Source: Chelydra serpentina (Eukaryota; Chordata; Testudines; Chelydridae). Taken from it: DNA of 64,000 nt. Below are positions 33,843-44,612 of this stretch, in pieces (position 1 is the first letter of the stretch; each line of letters begins with the position of its first letter). Both the position numbers and the translations under genes were made by a program. A model generated the notes under the pieces. That model had not been told where the DNA came from and made no database searches. It saw only the letters and a list, made by a program, of their open reading frames with translations. The stretch covers positions 37,200,001 to 37,264,000 of the forward strand of contig JBAIAC010000001.1 of the NCBI GenBank assembly GCA_037349315.1. The letters run 5' to 3'.

Positions 33843-34137
33843 GGGCAGGTCTACACTAGTGCTTATCTCGATATAACTTATGTCACTCAGGGGTGTGAAA
33901 AAGCCACCCAGATGAGCGACACAAGTTACAGTGACCTAAGTGCTGTCCATGCAGTGCTAAATTGGTGGGAGATGCTCTCCTGCCATCATAGCTTCTGCCT
34001 CTCATGGAGGTGGAGTAATTATGCCAACGGGAGAGCTCTCTCCCATCAGCATAGAGCATCTTCATCAGACACGCTACAGCAGTGCCGCTGCATCAGAGCA
34101 GCTGTGCTGATGTAGCGCTTCTAGTGTAGACTAGCCC
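33843..34137. mobile_element. Harbinger-type MITE
   Basis: GGGCAGGTCTACACTAG at the left is the inverse of CTAGTGTAGACTAGCCC at the right. The interior is partly symmetrical ('gggagatgctctcctgcc', 'gggagagctctctccc'). The flanking triplets are TGA and TGT, a poor match to the expected TTA duplication. Confidence 0.75.
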
Positions 34138-34851
34138 TGTGTAGATTACCTTAGGTCAGAAAAACTAGAACATGTCCTAACAGCCTATCCGCTTGATGGG
34201 GAGTTGCTGGTCTTCTTTTCTGGTCAGTGTAAACTACCTCATCCTGTGGATTTAGGATTAACTCCTAACTGCAGTTTGTGCACAGAAATCAGAGTACCCA
34301 CTTGTAGGAGAGGACAAACCAGTCAGTCAAAAGATACTTTAGGTTGGCACTAAGGCAGAAGTCAAGATGAAGGAAGATTTCCAAATCAGGTAGCCCAAAA
34401 TTTGATTGCTGCAGTCGATACCATGACCCACAGATCCACAGCATAAAAGCCCCTCATCACATTTCCCTGTTCTGGAGAGAAATCTTGAACAGGAGTACAG
34501 AGATGCCACAGCCACTACTTATTTCCTGCAAACATTTTAAGCAAGAGTCTATCATATCTCAGTAGTGCCTGATAAGCAAACCCTGAAAGATTTTTTTCCC
34601 CATACCTTAACAAATGGGTATTTAGGACAAATGTACACCATTTCAGTGCACTCTCTGTCTTGGGTTCATTCTCCGCAATATCTAGTTCTATTAGACAGCT
34701 CATAATAATGCTTTGCACTTACACAGCACTTTGTCACCCATTAATCTCAAAGCACGTTCAGAGGTGAGGAAATATCCCAATTCCACATGGGGGAAACCTG
34801 AAGTTCTAGGGAGGGTAACACCAGAATTTCAAACAGCTACATGGCTGAATT

Positions 34852-34871
34852 GGGGGGGGGGGGTGGGAGGG
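34852..34871 (+). repeat. Poly-G run with quadruplex pattern
   Basis: Twelve guanines, then T-GGG-A-GGG. Low-complexity; may be length-variable. Confidence 0.6.
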
Positions 34872-35282
34872 CAGGCTCTTTCCTCTATGAACTCACGGCA
34901 TTTTTTAAAAATGGATCAATTGATCACAGAGGGCTTCAAGTGCCCAGGCAAAAGAAGAGCATGGCAATTTATATGGCATTTTCTAAAGTCCTAACAGGAC
35001 TCCCACATCCCCGGCAGCTGTTCTAGCTTCAGGCACAACAATCTCAGCAGGCGCCTAACAGACACACTCATGGGCCCAGGCTGGTGCAGCACATCTGCAG
35101 ACCTCATTACACCTGATTACAAACACTACCTAACACGCTGTAGAATTAGAGAAGACCAAGCAGACAAGTGGCTATAGAGACAGTGAGAGCTCATGAGCAA
35201 GAGCAAGCGTGTAGTAGGGATCATACTGAACAGGAATGGGCAGTGTTGGTGTTGAAGGGGAAAGATGAGGAACACCATTCAT

Positions 35283-35400
35283 CTTGTGCACTGAGGCCCT
35301 GATGCAGCAAAACACTTAAATGTGTGCTTATGTCCCATTGGCTACAATGAGAAATTAAGGATGTGCTTAAGTGCTTTGTTGTATTCGGAGCTGAATGAGG
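35283..35400. mobile_element. Palindromic MITE, relative of 19863-20000
   Basis: 'tgaggccctgatgcagcaaaacacttaaatgtgtgctta' is answered by 'tgtgcttaagtgctttgttgtattcggagc' in inverted order about 'cattggctacaatgag'. Confidence 0.5.
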
Positions 35401-35998
35401 CATGGGTCTTGTACAATATGTGACCATGTACTTAAAGACTGTCACATGCATAAAAGGGCTGAATTAAGGTTGCACAAGTAGTCTTAATTCTGGAATTTCC
35501 TAAATCTGAGTGCTTACCTTTGAAACCTTACTAATGTTCTTTTAGTGGAGGTGATCTCTTTGCTGCACTGCGCTGAAAATATTTGTGGTTTTTAGGGCTG
35601 TCAATTAATCACACTTAACTCAAGTGATTAAAAAAATTAATTGCAATTAAAAAAATTAATCACACTGTTAAATAGAATACCAATTGAAATTTAGTAAATA
35701 TTTTTGGATGTTTTTCTACATTTTCAAATATATTTATTTCTATTACAACACAGAATACAAAGTGTACAGTGCTCACTTTATATTATTTTTTATTACAAAT
35801 ATTTGCACTGCAAAAATGATAAACTAAAGAAATAGTATTTTTCAATTCACCTCATACAAGTACTGTAGTGCAAACTCTATTGTGAAAGTGTAACTTACAA
35901 ATGTAGAATTATGTACAAAAATACATAATTGCATTAAAAAACAACACAATGTAAAACTTTAGAGCCTACACATCCACTCAGTCCTACTACTTGTTCAG

Positions 35999-36199
35999 TC
36001 AATCACTAAGACAAACAAGTTTGTTTCCATTTATGGGAGATACTGCTGCCTGCTTCTTAGTTACAATGTTGCCTGAAAGTGAAAACAGGCATTCCCATGG
36101 CACTTTTGTAGCCGGCATTGCAAGATATTTACGTGCCAGATATGCTAAACATTTGTATGCTTCATGCTTCGGCCACCATTCCAGAAGACATGCTTCCAT
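35999..36199 (-). pseudogene. hAT transposase dimerisation-domain copy, left arm
   Basis: The minus-strand frame shows EWWPKHEAYKCLAYLARKYL, AMPATKVPWECLFSLSGNIV and TKKQAAVSP, the C-terminal dimerisation domain of hAT transposases. It faces outward towards the left terminus, mirroring the copy in the right arm. It is not a complete gene. Confidence 0.8.
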
Positions 36200-36216
36200 A
36201 TTGATGATGCTCGTTT

Positions 36217-36856
36217 AAAAAAATGTGTTAATTAAATTTGTGATTGAACTCCTTGGGAGAGAATTGTATGTCTCCTGTTTTGTTTTACCCACATTCTGCC
36301 ATATATTCCAAGTTATAGCAGTCTCGGATGATGACTCAGCACATGTTTGTTTTAAGAACACTTTCACTGCAGATTTGACAAAATGAAAAGAAGATACCAA
36401 TGTGAGATTTCTAAAAATAGCAACAGCACTGGACTCAAGGTTTCAGAATCTGAAGTGTGGTCCAAAATCTGAGAGGTTTGGAGCATGCTTTCAGAAGTCT
36501 TAAAAGAGCAACAATCAGATGCAGAAACTACAGAATCTGAACCACTAAAAGATAAAATCAACCTTCTGCTGGTGGCATCTGACTCAGATGATGAAAATGA
36601 ACATGGGTTGGTCCACACTGCTTTGGATCGTTATCGAGCAGAACCCATCATCAGCATGGATGCATGTCCTCTGGAATGGTGGTTGAAGCATGAAGGGACA
36701 TACGAATCTGTAACGCATCTGGCATGTAAATATCTTGTGATGCCAGCTACAACAGTGCCATGCGAACGCCTGTTCTCACTTTCAGGTGACATTGTAAACA
36801 AGAAGCAGGCAGCAGTATCGCCTGCAAATTGTAACCAAACTTGTTTGTGTGAGTGA
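36217..36856 (+). pseudogene. hAT transposase C-terminal part, centre plus right arm
   Basis: The frame before 36485 retains the ATALDSRFQNL-type motif (the normal 'LDxRFK') but is frame-disrupted. From 36485 an open frame of 123 codons carries a Ser/Glu-rich linker, then MDACPLEWWLKHEGTYESVT, CKYLVMPATTVPCERLFSLS, GDIVNKKQAAVSP, and stops at 36856. It lacks the zinc-finger N-terminus and most of the catalytic core, so it cannot encode an active transposase. Confidence 0.85.
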
Positions 36857-37227
36857 TTGGCTGAAGTAGGACTGAGTGGACATGTAGGCTCTAAAGTTTT
36901 ACATGGTTTTATTTCTGAATGCAGTAATTTTTTGTACATAATTCTGCATTTGTAAATTCAACTTTCATGATAAAGAGATTGCACTACAGTACTTGTATTA
37001 GGTGAATTGAAAAATACTATTTTTGTTTTTTACAGGGTAAATATTTGTTATACAAATAAATATAAATGAGCACTGTATACTTTGTATTCTGTGTTGTAAT
37101 TGAAAACCATATATTTGAAAATGTAGAAAATATCCAAAAATATTTAAATAAATGGTATTCTATTATTGTTTAAAAGCGCGATTAATCGCGATTAATTTTT
37201 TAATTGCTTGACAGCCCTAGTGTTTTT

Positions 37228-39884
37228 ATATTGCGTTTGTATTCTTACCCCACACAACCCCTCAAAAAAACCCCAAGAGACCTGCCAGAACTAAAAGCTA
37301 AAAGCCTGTAATTACACAAGAACAGCTTGCCTTGTTATAAATTCAAGGAACAATATGTTCTTGGAGTGAGAATTTTCTTTCCATTTTAGCTAGGTTTGGG
37401 GCCTCTCCTGAATGGATAGCGAGCATGTCAAATTAACTGCACGCCTTTTGGCATATGGCCTATTGAAAAATAATTACCGCTACGTTAATACTGATGCCTA
37501 TATTTATGATTTATAAGACAACAGTTCTGGATATTAGAGTGTGATTACATGTCTAACTCCTTGCATTTATAACCCCAAATTACCTTAATTTCCTTTCCCC
37601 ATGGGGACACAATTTTCTAATCTTAAACCACAAACAGTTTAATGTTAAAAGATTAAATAATTATTTTAAACATACTAACAGTTTTAATCAGTATATAACT
37701 AAACTTTAATCCCAGGGGAAAACTATATAGAATTAAGAATTAAATAATCTATTCTTTCAGGGAAAATACACTGAAGAAAGGGCTGTAGTTTTCTTAAAAG
37801 ACACAAATATTAGAAAACTGGTATTTCAAAAATTAAGGCGCCTCTTAAAATATATCCAGATATTGGAAAGTAGAAATGCGCAGTTTATACCAAATAACTA
37901 TCATGGCTGATGTGTTGAATACTAAAGGTGCATTAGACCAATTCTTTTTCCTAATGTTGACACCAGGTATATCTGTATGTCAGCACATGGAAAAACTCAG
38001 TTGTTAGTGTATTTATACTTTCCAGCTAGAAATATATGGATATTCTTAAAATCAACTGTGAATAAATCACCTATTCTAAGAAACAGTTTTTCATTGTTTT
38101 ACAGAGAGCACATCCAAATACTCCAACATATGATTTGAATTTGACAAACAATTGGAGGATAGTCACCAGCAACGCCTGGCTGCTGAGCACTTTTGAAAAT
38201 TAGGCCACTTATTTGGTGCCTAAATATGGATTCAGGGGCCTAAGTTGAGTCACACACTTTTTAAAATCCTGGCCTTGGTTGCAGTGGTGATCTATGCTTC
38301 TGTTTATGATTCAATTGGTTCTCCTACTGGCAAAGAAATGCTGAGCTGTAAGAAGGCCACACTATCAAGTAGCTAACATAACTCATCAAATATAGAATTT
38401 TTTTAAAAGCTATTATCATTCATTTTTATAGTTTGTGGCTGGGTCTAACACGCCTGTGCAGGAGAATAAGGAGTGTGTGTTCTCTCACTCATTCACCACT
38501 ACATCAGAGCTACTTGGTTAGTAACTCTGGGTGCAGGAAGGAGGGCAAGGGCTGCCTGCTGGATGCCACCATGTAGGAGCAAGTGGGTATGTGGTGGGCA
38601 GATTTCTGCCTCCCTGGCCACCTCCCTCCCTCCTCCTTCACCCACACACATGCCAGTAGAACCAACTGGGCACACTAGGGGAAGTGTATGTTGTGCTCTA
38701 AAAAGGTCTGTGGCAATATTCTCCCTCTACCCAGAGTAAAAGGGGAACATGGGAGGAAATGGGCCTCGCTGAGGCATAGTTCCTTCCCAGGGCTCCTCCT
38801 GTGGCAGCACAGCTATGTGCTGCCTCTTATATAGGGCTGAACTCAAAGGCTCCATCTAATGCATTATTAGCAATCAGTTCATTTTTCCTTTTTAGGCGGG
38901 GGGAAAACCCTCCTTGAAGTCATGTCATGGTGGGAGTACTGCACGTAAACAAGAGCACACATTGAAATATACCTCTGACAACATGGGAAAGCTCTAGACA
39001 GGGAGGAGGGGTGGAAAAGGAACACAGGACGCACAGACAGAACCCTAAAAATAAAAGGCTATAAATGTATTGCACAGTCAAAAATGAGTGAAATGTTTTC
39101 AGACAACCCTAAAGGGAAGAGTGGAAGAAAAGCAGACCAGCCCCCTGGGAACTCTGCTTTCCTAAGTCATAAAAAACTTCTGGTTTCCCCTGTCTGGAAA
39201 AGTTGTCCACAATGCTTGGAACAATGTGTTTTTATTTTTAGTCTTTTACACCAAACAACCATGAAACATCATTTTGATGTAACCGTCTATTAAGAGGCAA
39301 AAAATGTCTGTCTTTATATGTAAAAATAAAAAGGCTAAAGTTAGACAGGAAAGTAAAACTACAGAGAAAAACTAACAAATATATTTAACGTGCCAAGAAA
39401 ATGTCTATGCCTTCAACTAAAAGAAAATCATTTCTATTTTCCAAACTGCGCTATTGTACAATGCTATATGTAAAAATGCATTGTATTTTTTTCTCCTATA
39501 GTTATGAAATTCATAAAAGTCTAAGATCCCTAGAAGTTTTCAAAAAGAGGGATGTCAAATATGGTTACAAATAAAACCAAACCGTACATTTTATTGAATG
39601 AAATGGTTTGAAAACTATCCACTAAATGTGAAGGGAGAATATACTTGTTTTGTCTGTGTTTGTTTTTCTGGAGGGATCTCACTGTGTAGGAATGCTTAGT
39701 TGTAAAATTTAAGGGTGGACAAATAATAAAAAACTTTACTTAGCACTTCCATACATAACGTATTAATTAAATCATAATGATCTCTATATTACTATTTGGT
39801 TCTAAACAGTCATGTGATACATTTATACATATTGAGCCTAATGCTGTAGTCTCTAGACTGGCAAAACTCCCATAGAATTTTAAC
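37228..39884. other. Intergenic sequence, no gene recognised
   Basis: AT-rich. A decayed 'gagcacttttgaaaattaggcc..ttggtgcctaaat' MITE fragment lies at about 38180-38280. A modestly GC-rich patch lies at 38520-38660. Nothing else recognised. Confidence 0.4.
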
Positions 39885-40920
39885 TAGGGATGTCAAGCGA
39901 TTCAAAAAATTAATCGCAATTAATTCACTGTTAAACAATAATAGAATACCATTTATCTGAATATTTTTGGATGTTTTCTACATTTTCAAATATATTGATT
40001 TCAATTACGACACAGAATACGTGTACAGTGCTCACTTTATAGCAAATATTTGCCCTGTAAAAAACAAAAATAGTATTTTTCAGTTCACTTAATACAAGTA
40101 CTGTAGTGCAATCTTTTTATCATTAAAGTTGAATTTAAAAATGCAGAATTATGTACAAAAAATTACTGCATTCAGAAATAAAACAAAGTAAAACTTAGTC
40201 CTACTTCAGCCAATCACTCACACAAACAAATTTGGTTACAATTTGCAGAAGATAATGCTGCCCGCTTCTTGTTTACAATGTCACCTGAAAATGAGAACAG
40301 GTGTTCACATGGCACTGTTGTAGCCGACGTTGCAAGATATTTACATGCCAGATGCGCTAAAGATTCGTGTGTCCCTTCATGTTTCAACCACCATTCCAGA
40401 GGACATGCATCCATGCTGATGACAGGTTCTGCTCGATAATAATCCAAAGAAGAGTGGACCGACCCATGTTCATTTTCATCATCTGAGTCAGATGCCACCA
40501 GCAGAAGGTTGATTTTATCTTTTAGTGGTTCGGATTCTGTAGTTTTTGCATCTGATTGTTGCTCTTTTAAGACTTCTGAAAGCATGCTCCAAACCTCTCA
40601 GATTTTGGACCGCACTTCAGATTCTTAAACCTCGAATCGAGTGCTGTAGCTATTTTTAGAAATCTCACATTGGTACCTTCTTTGCGTTTTGTCAAATCTG
40701 CTATGAAATTGTTCTTAAAACAAACGTGTGCTGGGTCACCATCCGAGACCGCTATAACTTGAAATATATGGCAGAATGTGAGCAAAATAGAACAGGAAAC
40801 ATATAATTCTCTCCCAAGGAGTTCAATCACAAATTTAATTAACGCTTTTTTTTTTTTAACGAGCATCATCAATACGGAAGCATGTCCTCTGGAATGGTGG
40901 CCGAAGCATGAAGGAGCAAC
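39885..40920 (-). mobile_element. Fold-back hAT transposon, copy 2 (reverse orientation, one arm truncated)
   Basis: It begins with TAGGGATGTCAAGCG and reproduces copy 1 in inverted orientation: the non-coding end, the transposase C-terminus, the unique centre, then about 75 bp of the opposite arm ('cggaagcatgtcctctggaatggtggccgaagcatgaagg' on plus) before similarity stops near 40918. The arm/centre junction is the same as in copy 1. Confidence 0.85.
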
Positions 40921-40923
40921 CAT
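40214..40923 (-). pseudogene. hAT transposase C-terminal part, copy 2
   Basis: Two overlapping minus-strand frames. 40567-40923 contains IKFVIELLGRELYVSCSILL, then CFKNNFIADLTKRKEGTNVR and LKIATALDSRFKNLKCGPKS (the hAT 'LDxRFK' region). 40214-40585 contains CPLEWWLKHEGTHESLAHLA, CKYLATSATTVPCEHLFSFS and GDIVNKKRAALS (dimerisation domain). A +1 frame break near 40575 separates them. Its N-terminal frame starts in the opposite arm, read antisense, showing that the inversion is inside the element. Confidence 0.85.
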
Positions 40924-41286
40924 GGATTCGGCACCTATACCCTCAATGTCACATCATTGAGAGTCAGACATGCTAAAGGGGATTACCTTACAGTTTGCCC
41001 CAGATGCCCCCCACTACCTCCTCTAGGACCATACAAGCATCTCCAAGGCACAGCAAAACTGCAAACCAAAACTGGGAACATAATTCCCAACTTCCCCGGC
41101 ACAATGACAAATACAAACAGCATGTACCACACAGCCAAATAATCCTGATGCAGCTCTCCCATGCACACATCACTTGCCATCTCTGAGGTTCCCTTGAGGT
41201 CTTCTGAGGGAAGAATTTCAGGGTGAGAAAGTCAGAAATGCATATAAAAATGCTATGATAGTCTCTATGATAGTCAAAAGTTCATG

Positions 41287-41467
41287 GGGAGGAGGGATAG
41301 CTCAGTGGTTTGAGCATTGGCCTGCTAAACCCAGGGTTGTGAGTTCAATACTTAAGGGGACCATTTAGGGATCGGGGGCAAAAATTGGGGATTGGCCCTG
41401 CTTTGAACAGGGGGTTGGACTAGAGGACCTCCTAAGGTCCCTTCCAACCCTGATATTCTATGATTCT
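41287..41467 (+). mobile_element. tRNA-derived SINE, turtle Cry/polIII type
   Basis: The head is tRNA(Lys)-like: box A TAGCTCAGTGG (41298-41308) and a degenerate box B around gagttcaatac (41341-41351). The body is 'ggggcaaaaattggggattgg'. The tail is 'tagaggacctcctaaggtccc', then 'ttccaaccctgatattctatgattct', shared with the CR1 3' end (compare 45351-45420, opposite strand). This head-plus-CR1-tail composition is the tortoise SINE known from cryptodiran turtles. Not a functional tRNA gene. Confidence 0.92.
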
Positions 41468-41514
41468 TTGGAATATGAACAATCACTGCTTATGGTTTGT
41501 TTCCTACTTCCACA

Positions 41515-41880
41515 GCCATGGCACCTGCAGCAAGCAGACCCTCAAGGGACAGGGCCTTCATCAACAACTGAGCAGCTGGCTAGCTTGAAGGGAAAAAAAA
41601 ACAAAAAACTCAGGATGTTTGCAGACATCACTGCAGACTCCCAAAACAATGCAGAAGCAGAGGTTGTACTTGACATTACCTCTTCAATGAAATTCTCCAG
41701 AGAGATTGTTGGAGTGGCCAAAGACAGCGTTGCCAATACCATGGCAAAAGACACTGTTGAGAAAGACAGTGAGATGCACAGGCAACTCCTGGAGGCCACA
41801 CAGAGCCAGAATGCTCCGCTACAGCACATGCTGGTCTTAGGGCAGCAGGCAATGCAGTGCTTCAAAACTGGGACCAAGCC
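41515..41880 (+). pseudogene. Possible Harbinger accessory (Myb/SANT-like) protein, C-terminal part
   Basis: The open frame 41468-41992 carries GPSSTTEQLASLKGKKNKKL, then RMFADITADSQ and MHRQLLEATQSQNAPLQHML. This Ser/Thr, Lys-rich and Gln-rich coiled layout resembles the C-terminus of the Myb-like protein of PIF/Harbinger elements. It faces the transposase pseudogene convergently, as Harbinger gene pairs may. The Myb domain itself is not visible; a SINE lies just upstream. Weak assignment. Confidence 0.35.
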
Positions 41881-41955
41881 ATATACTGGAGCACCAGCAC
41901 AATACAGGAACACCAGCACCTGCTCCCTGCTCTGCCACCACAGCTGTGCTCACAG

Positions 41956-42105
41956 GGTACGTCTACACAAGGATAAAAGACCTGCAATGTAGCCATGGCT
42001 GGCCCAGGTCAACTGGCTTGGGCTGGAGGCTAAAAATTGTTGTGTAAAATTGTTCGGTTTCAGGCTGGAGCCCGAGCTCTGGGACCCTCCACCCTCCCAG
42101 GAAAT
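41956..42105 (+). mobile_element. 5' fragment of the TGTCTACACTGCAATTAA-type MITE
   Basis: 'gggtacgtctacacaaggata', 'ggtcaactggcttgggctgg', 'gttcggtttcaggctggagcccgagctctgggaccct' match the first half of the element at 31582. The right half is missing. Confidence 0.65.
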
Positions 42106-42189
42106 CCATACATTTTAAATAAATAATTCACAGGGTTTTTACAAATGTATCCAGGTACAGACACAAGGTAAAATAAGGATGTCCGCAAC

Positions 42190-42392
42190 CAGGGGCATGT
42201 GCAGAAATTTAAATTTGACCCCTTTTTAGGGGGGGGGGGCTGTTCTGTGCCCCCCCGCCCCCTCCCCCTTCAGCAGGAGCTTCTTCTTTTTCTTCCCCGC
42301 CTCCCAGCTCTGGCAGGAGCTCGTTCTCCTCACCACCGCAGCCCGGACGATTATTCGGGGTGCCCATTTGCCCCCCTTTGTGCACACCCCTG
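42190..42392. mobile_element. hAT non-autonomous element (CAGGGGYRTGTGCA ends)
   Basis: CAGGGGCATGTGCAGAAA at the left is inverted at the right as TTTGTGCACACCCCTG. 8-bp flanks TCCGCAAC (42182-42189) and GCCACAAC (42393-42400) match at six positions. The interior has an 11-G run followed by C-rich sequence, able to pair with each other. Confidence 0.78.
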
Positions 42393-42756
42393 GCCACAAC
42401 ATTCCGCTTCCACCACCCATAAATAAGACTGCACATCTTGCAATCCATCCCACCCTTCAACCCCCATCCACAAGTTAACAGCTGGACATATGGGCAAGAG
42501 ACTCAAAGTATGAGCAATAGGCAACCCTGAGAGTCTTGCTCTGACTGTTTCCATTTTCTATTGGATGGCTTGCTGGTTGTTCAAACCGCTGAGCAAATCA
42601 CTGTTCCTCAGCCTCTCAGCCATCATTAAGGCCTTCTCCCTTACTATCACAAATACTGTGCAACACACAATATGCAGCTATAATCTTGGGCAAAAAAATT
42701 TCTGCAGCATTCAACCTATTCCACAAACTGCACCACCTTCATTTCAAACGGCCAAG

Positions 42757-43479
42757 CAGGGCTGGCTCTGGCTTTTTTGTCGCCCCAGACAAAAAAGCCG
42801 CTGGCCACCCCCCTCCCCTGGCCCGCCGCTCCCCCAGCCAGGGTACTGGTGGGGAGCGCAGCACGGCCATCCCTCGCTGCCTCGGCCGGGGCGCAGGTGG
42901 GGAGAGCGGCTCGCCCGCGTCCCCATTGCCCCGGCGGTGAGCGCGGCACAGTTGCCCCCCACTCTCCTGGCCGGGGCGCCGGCGGGGAGTGTGGCTCGCC
43001 CACTCTCCCGGCAGGGGCCCCGGCGGGGAGTGTGGCTCGCCGGCGGGGAGCGCGGCTCTCCCACGGCCCAGCTCTCCCAGGCAGGGAGCGCAGCACGGCC
43101 ATTCCCCACTGCCCCGGCCGGGGCGCCGGTGGGGAGAGCGGCTCGCCCGTGTCCCCGCTGCTCCGGCAGGGAGCGCAGAATGGCCGCCCCCCACTGCCCC
43201 GTCCGGGGCGCCGGCAGGGAGAGCAGCTCGCCCGTGGCCCCGCTCTCCCGGGCAGGGAGCGCAGCATGGCCACCCCTCGCTGCCCCGGCCGGGGTGCCAG
43301 CGGGGAGGGCAGTATGCCCGCCTCCCCGCTCCCCCAGCCGGGGCGCCAGGAAGTGTGTTCTTTTTTGTTGTTGTTAAATTAAAAAAAATTAAATTAAAAA
43401 AGAACCCCCTCAGCGCCGCCCTCCTCCAGGTGCCGCCCCAAGCACATGCTTGGTTGGCTGGTGCCTGGAGCCGGCCCTG
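42757..43479. mobile_element. hAT non-autonomous element (CAGGGCYGGCTCC family), copy 2, inside the Harbinger transposase
   Basis: Termini CAGGGCTGGCTCTGG and CTGGAGCCGGCCCTG are inverted. 8-bp flanks CGGCCAAG (42749-42756) and CAGCCAAG (43480-43487) differ at one base. The centre is a GC-rich degenerate minisatellite ('ggccggggcgccggcggggagagcggctcgccc' type units, roughly 45-60 bp, about ten copies). The right end again has 'gccccaagcacatgcttgg', as in copy 1. Long frames of up to 270 codons on both strands are products of the minisatellite. Confidence 0.92.
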
Positions 43480-44360
43480 CAGCCAAGTGCACACTCCATT
43501 GTCATTCTGCAACTACAGAGGCAATAGTTAAAGAGTTCCTTCCTTCTGTCTGAGTGACCTGCGAATGACTTCATTAACCCAGGTAGCAGAAGATAAGCCA
43601 GGTCTCCCAGGATAACTGGAACAATCTCCACACCGTTAATGTCCATAATGATTCTGGTGACAGATAGTAATATCTACCTTAACGGAGAAAGGACTGAGTT
43701 CTGAAAGATCCAAGCATTGTGGACCCTTCCAGACCATTCTGCATTTATGTATGTAAACCTGCCATGCTGGTCAACCAGCCTTTGGAGCACCATGGAGAAA
43801 TAACCCTTTCTGTGTATACATTCTGAGGCCTAGGGTGGTGAGAGGTGAGGGCAAATAAGAGGTACATAGGTTCTACCAATTGCCCCAGTACAGTTTGGAA
43901 ACGCCATGCGTGCAAACCTGTCAATAATCTCCTGAGTACTACAAAGCTTTCTAACCTGGTGCAACAGCATCTTTTTTATGTCACCACACACCTGCATGAC
44001 AGTGACCCCAATGGTCGATCTCCCTATGCCAAATTGGTTGTCTGTGGGCCAGTAGCATCCAGGGATAGCCTGCTTCTAGATGGCATCGGCAACCTGCTTC
44101 TCCACCGGTATGGAGCACCTCATGTTGGTATGCTGCTGCTGCTGCAGCTCCAGTACTAGTTCAGCACTTATCTTTAAAAAGGTTGCCATCACCACCCGGA
44201 AATTCTCTCACCAGCACTGATCACCCCAGGTCTACAGAATGATCCTTTCCCACCAATCCACAATCGTTTCCCAAGCCCAGAAATGGTGCTGCATGATGTG
44301 AAGCTGACCTAAGGAACAGTTCCTGTAGCAGCAGTTGTGAGTCAGTGTCTTCTTCCTCGT

Positions 44361-44612
44361 CAGGGCCTAGAGCGGCACCAGCTAAGGAAGCAGGTGCCTG
44401 GGGTGGAAAATCTGAAGGGGTGGCACTCCAGCCATTCTTGGGGTGGCATTCCGGCTTTTTTTCCCCCCTCTTCTTCTTCAGTGGCACTGCTGCGGCAGCT
44501 TTTTAATTTTTCTTGATTTGGCGGCAGTTCTGCAGCGGCTTTTTAATTTTCTTTGCTTTGGCGGCACTTTGCTTTGCCGCTTGGGGCAGCAAAAAAGGTA
44601 GAGCCGTCCCTG
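44361..44612. mobile_element. hAT non-autonomous element (CAGGGNCNNGAGCNGC ends), inside the Harbinger transposase
   Basis: CAGGGCCTAGAGCGGCAC at the left and AGGTAGAGCCGTCCCTG at the right are inverted. 8-bp flanks TTCCTCGT (44353-44360) and TTCGTCGT (44613-44620) differ at one base. It splits the acidic N-terminal segment of the transposase; removing it restores continuity of the DDE/EED acidic run. The interior contains 'ggcggcagttctgcagcggc' repeats. Confidence 0.9.

Larger units (their letters stand above)
35593..37219 (+). mobile_element. Fold-back hAT transposon, copy 1 (near complete)
   Basis: Termini TAGGGCTGTCAA and TTGACAGCCCTA are inverted. 8-bp target duplications GTGGTTTT (35585-35592) and GTGTTTTT (37220-37227) differ at one base. 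The two ends form arms of roughly 600 bp. The left arm is the diverged reverse complement of the right arm, including the non-coding end and the transposase C-terminal coding part. Only the central 36220-36600 region is single-copy. A reversed partner lies at 39885-40920. Confidence 0.88.

Noticed and set aside
36485..36856. Domesticated hAT-derived host gene
   Set aside because: The open frame lies inside an element with intact ends and target duplications, and a decayed second copy is nearby; no evidence of host use.
41298..41351. tRNA-like A and B boxes as a tRNA gene
   Set aside because: The sequence does not close a tRNA cloverleaf and continues into a CR1-type tail, so it is a SINE.
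42565..43531. Long reading frames on both strands (up to 270 codons)
   Set aside because: They lie over the GC-rich minisatellite inside a hAT element, occur in several frames at once, and have only Gly/Pro/Arg/Ala-rich repeats. Stop codons are simply rare in this composition.
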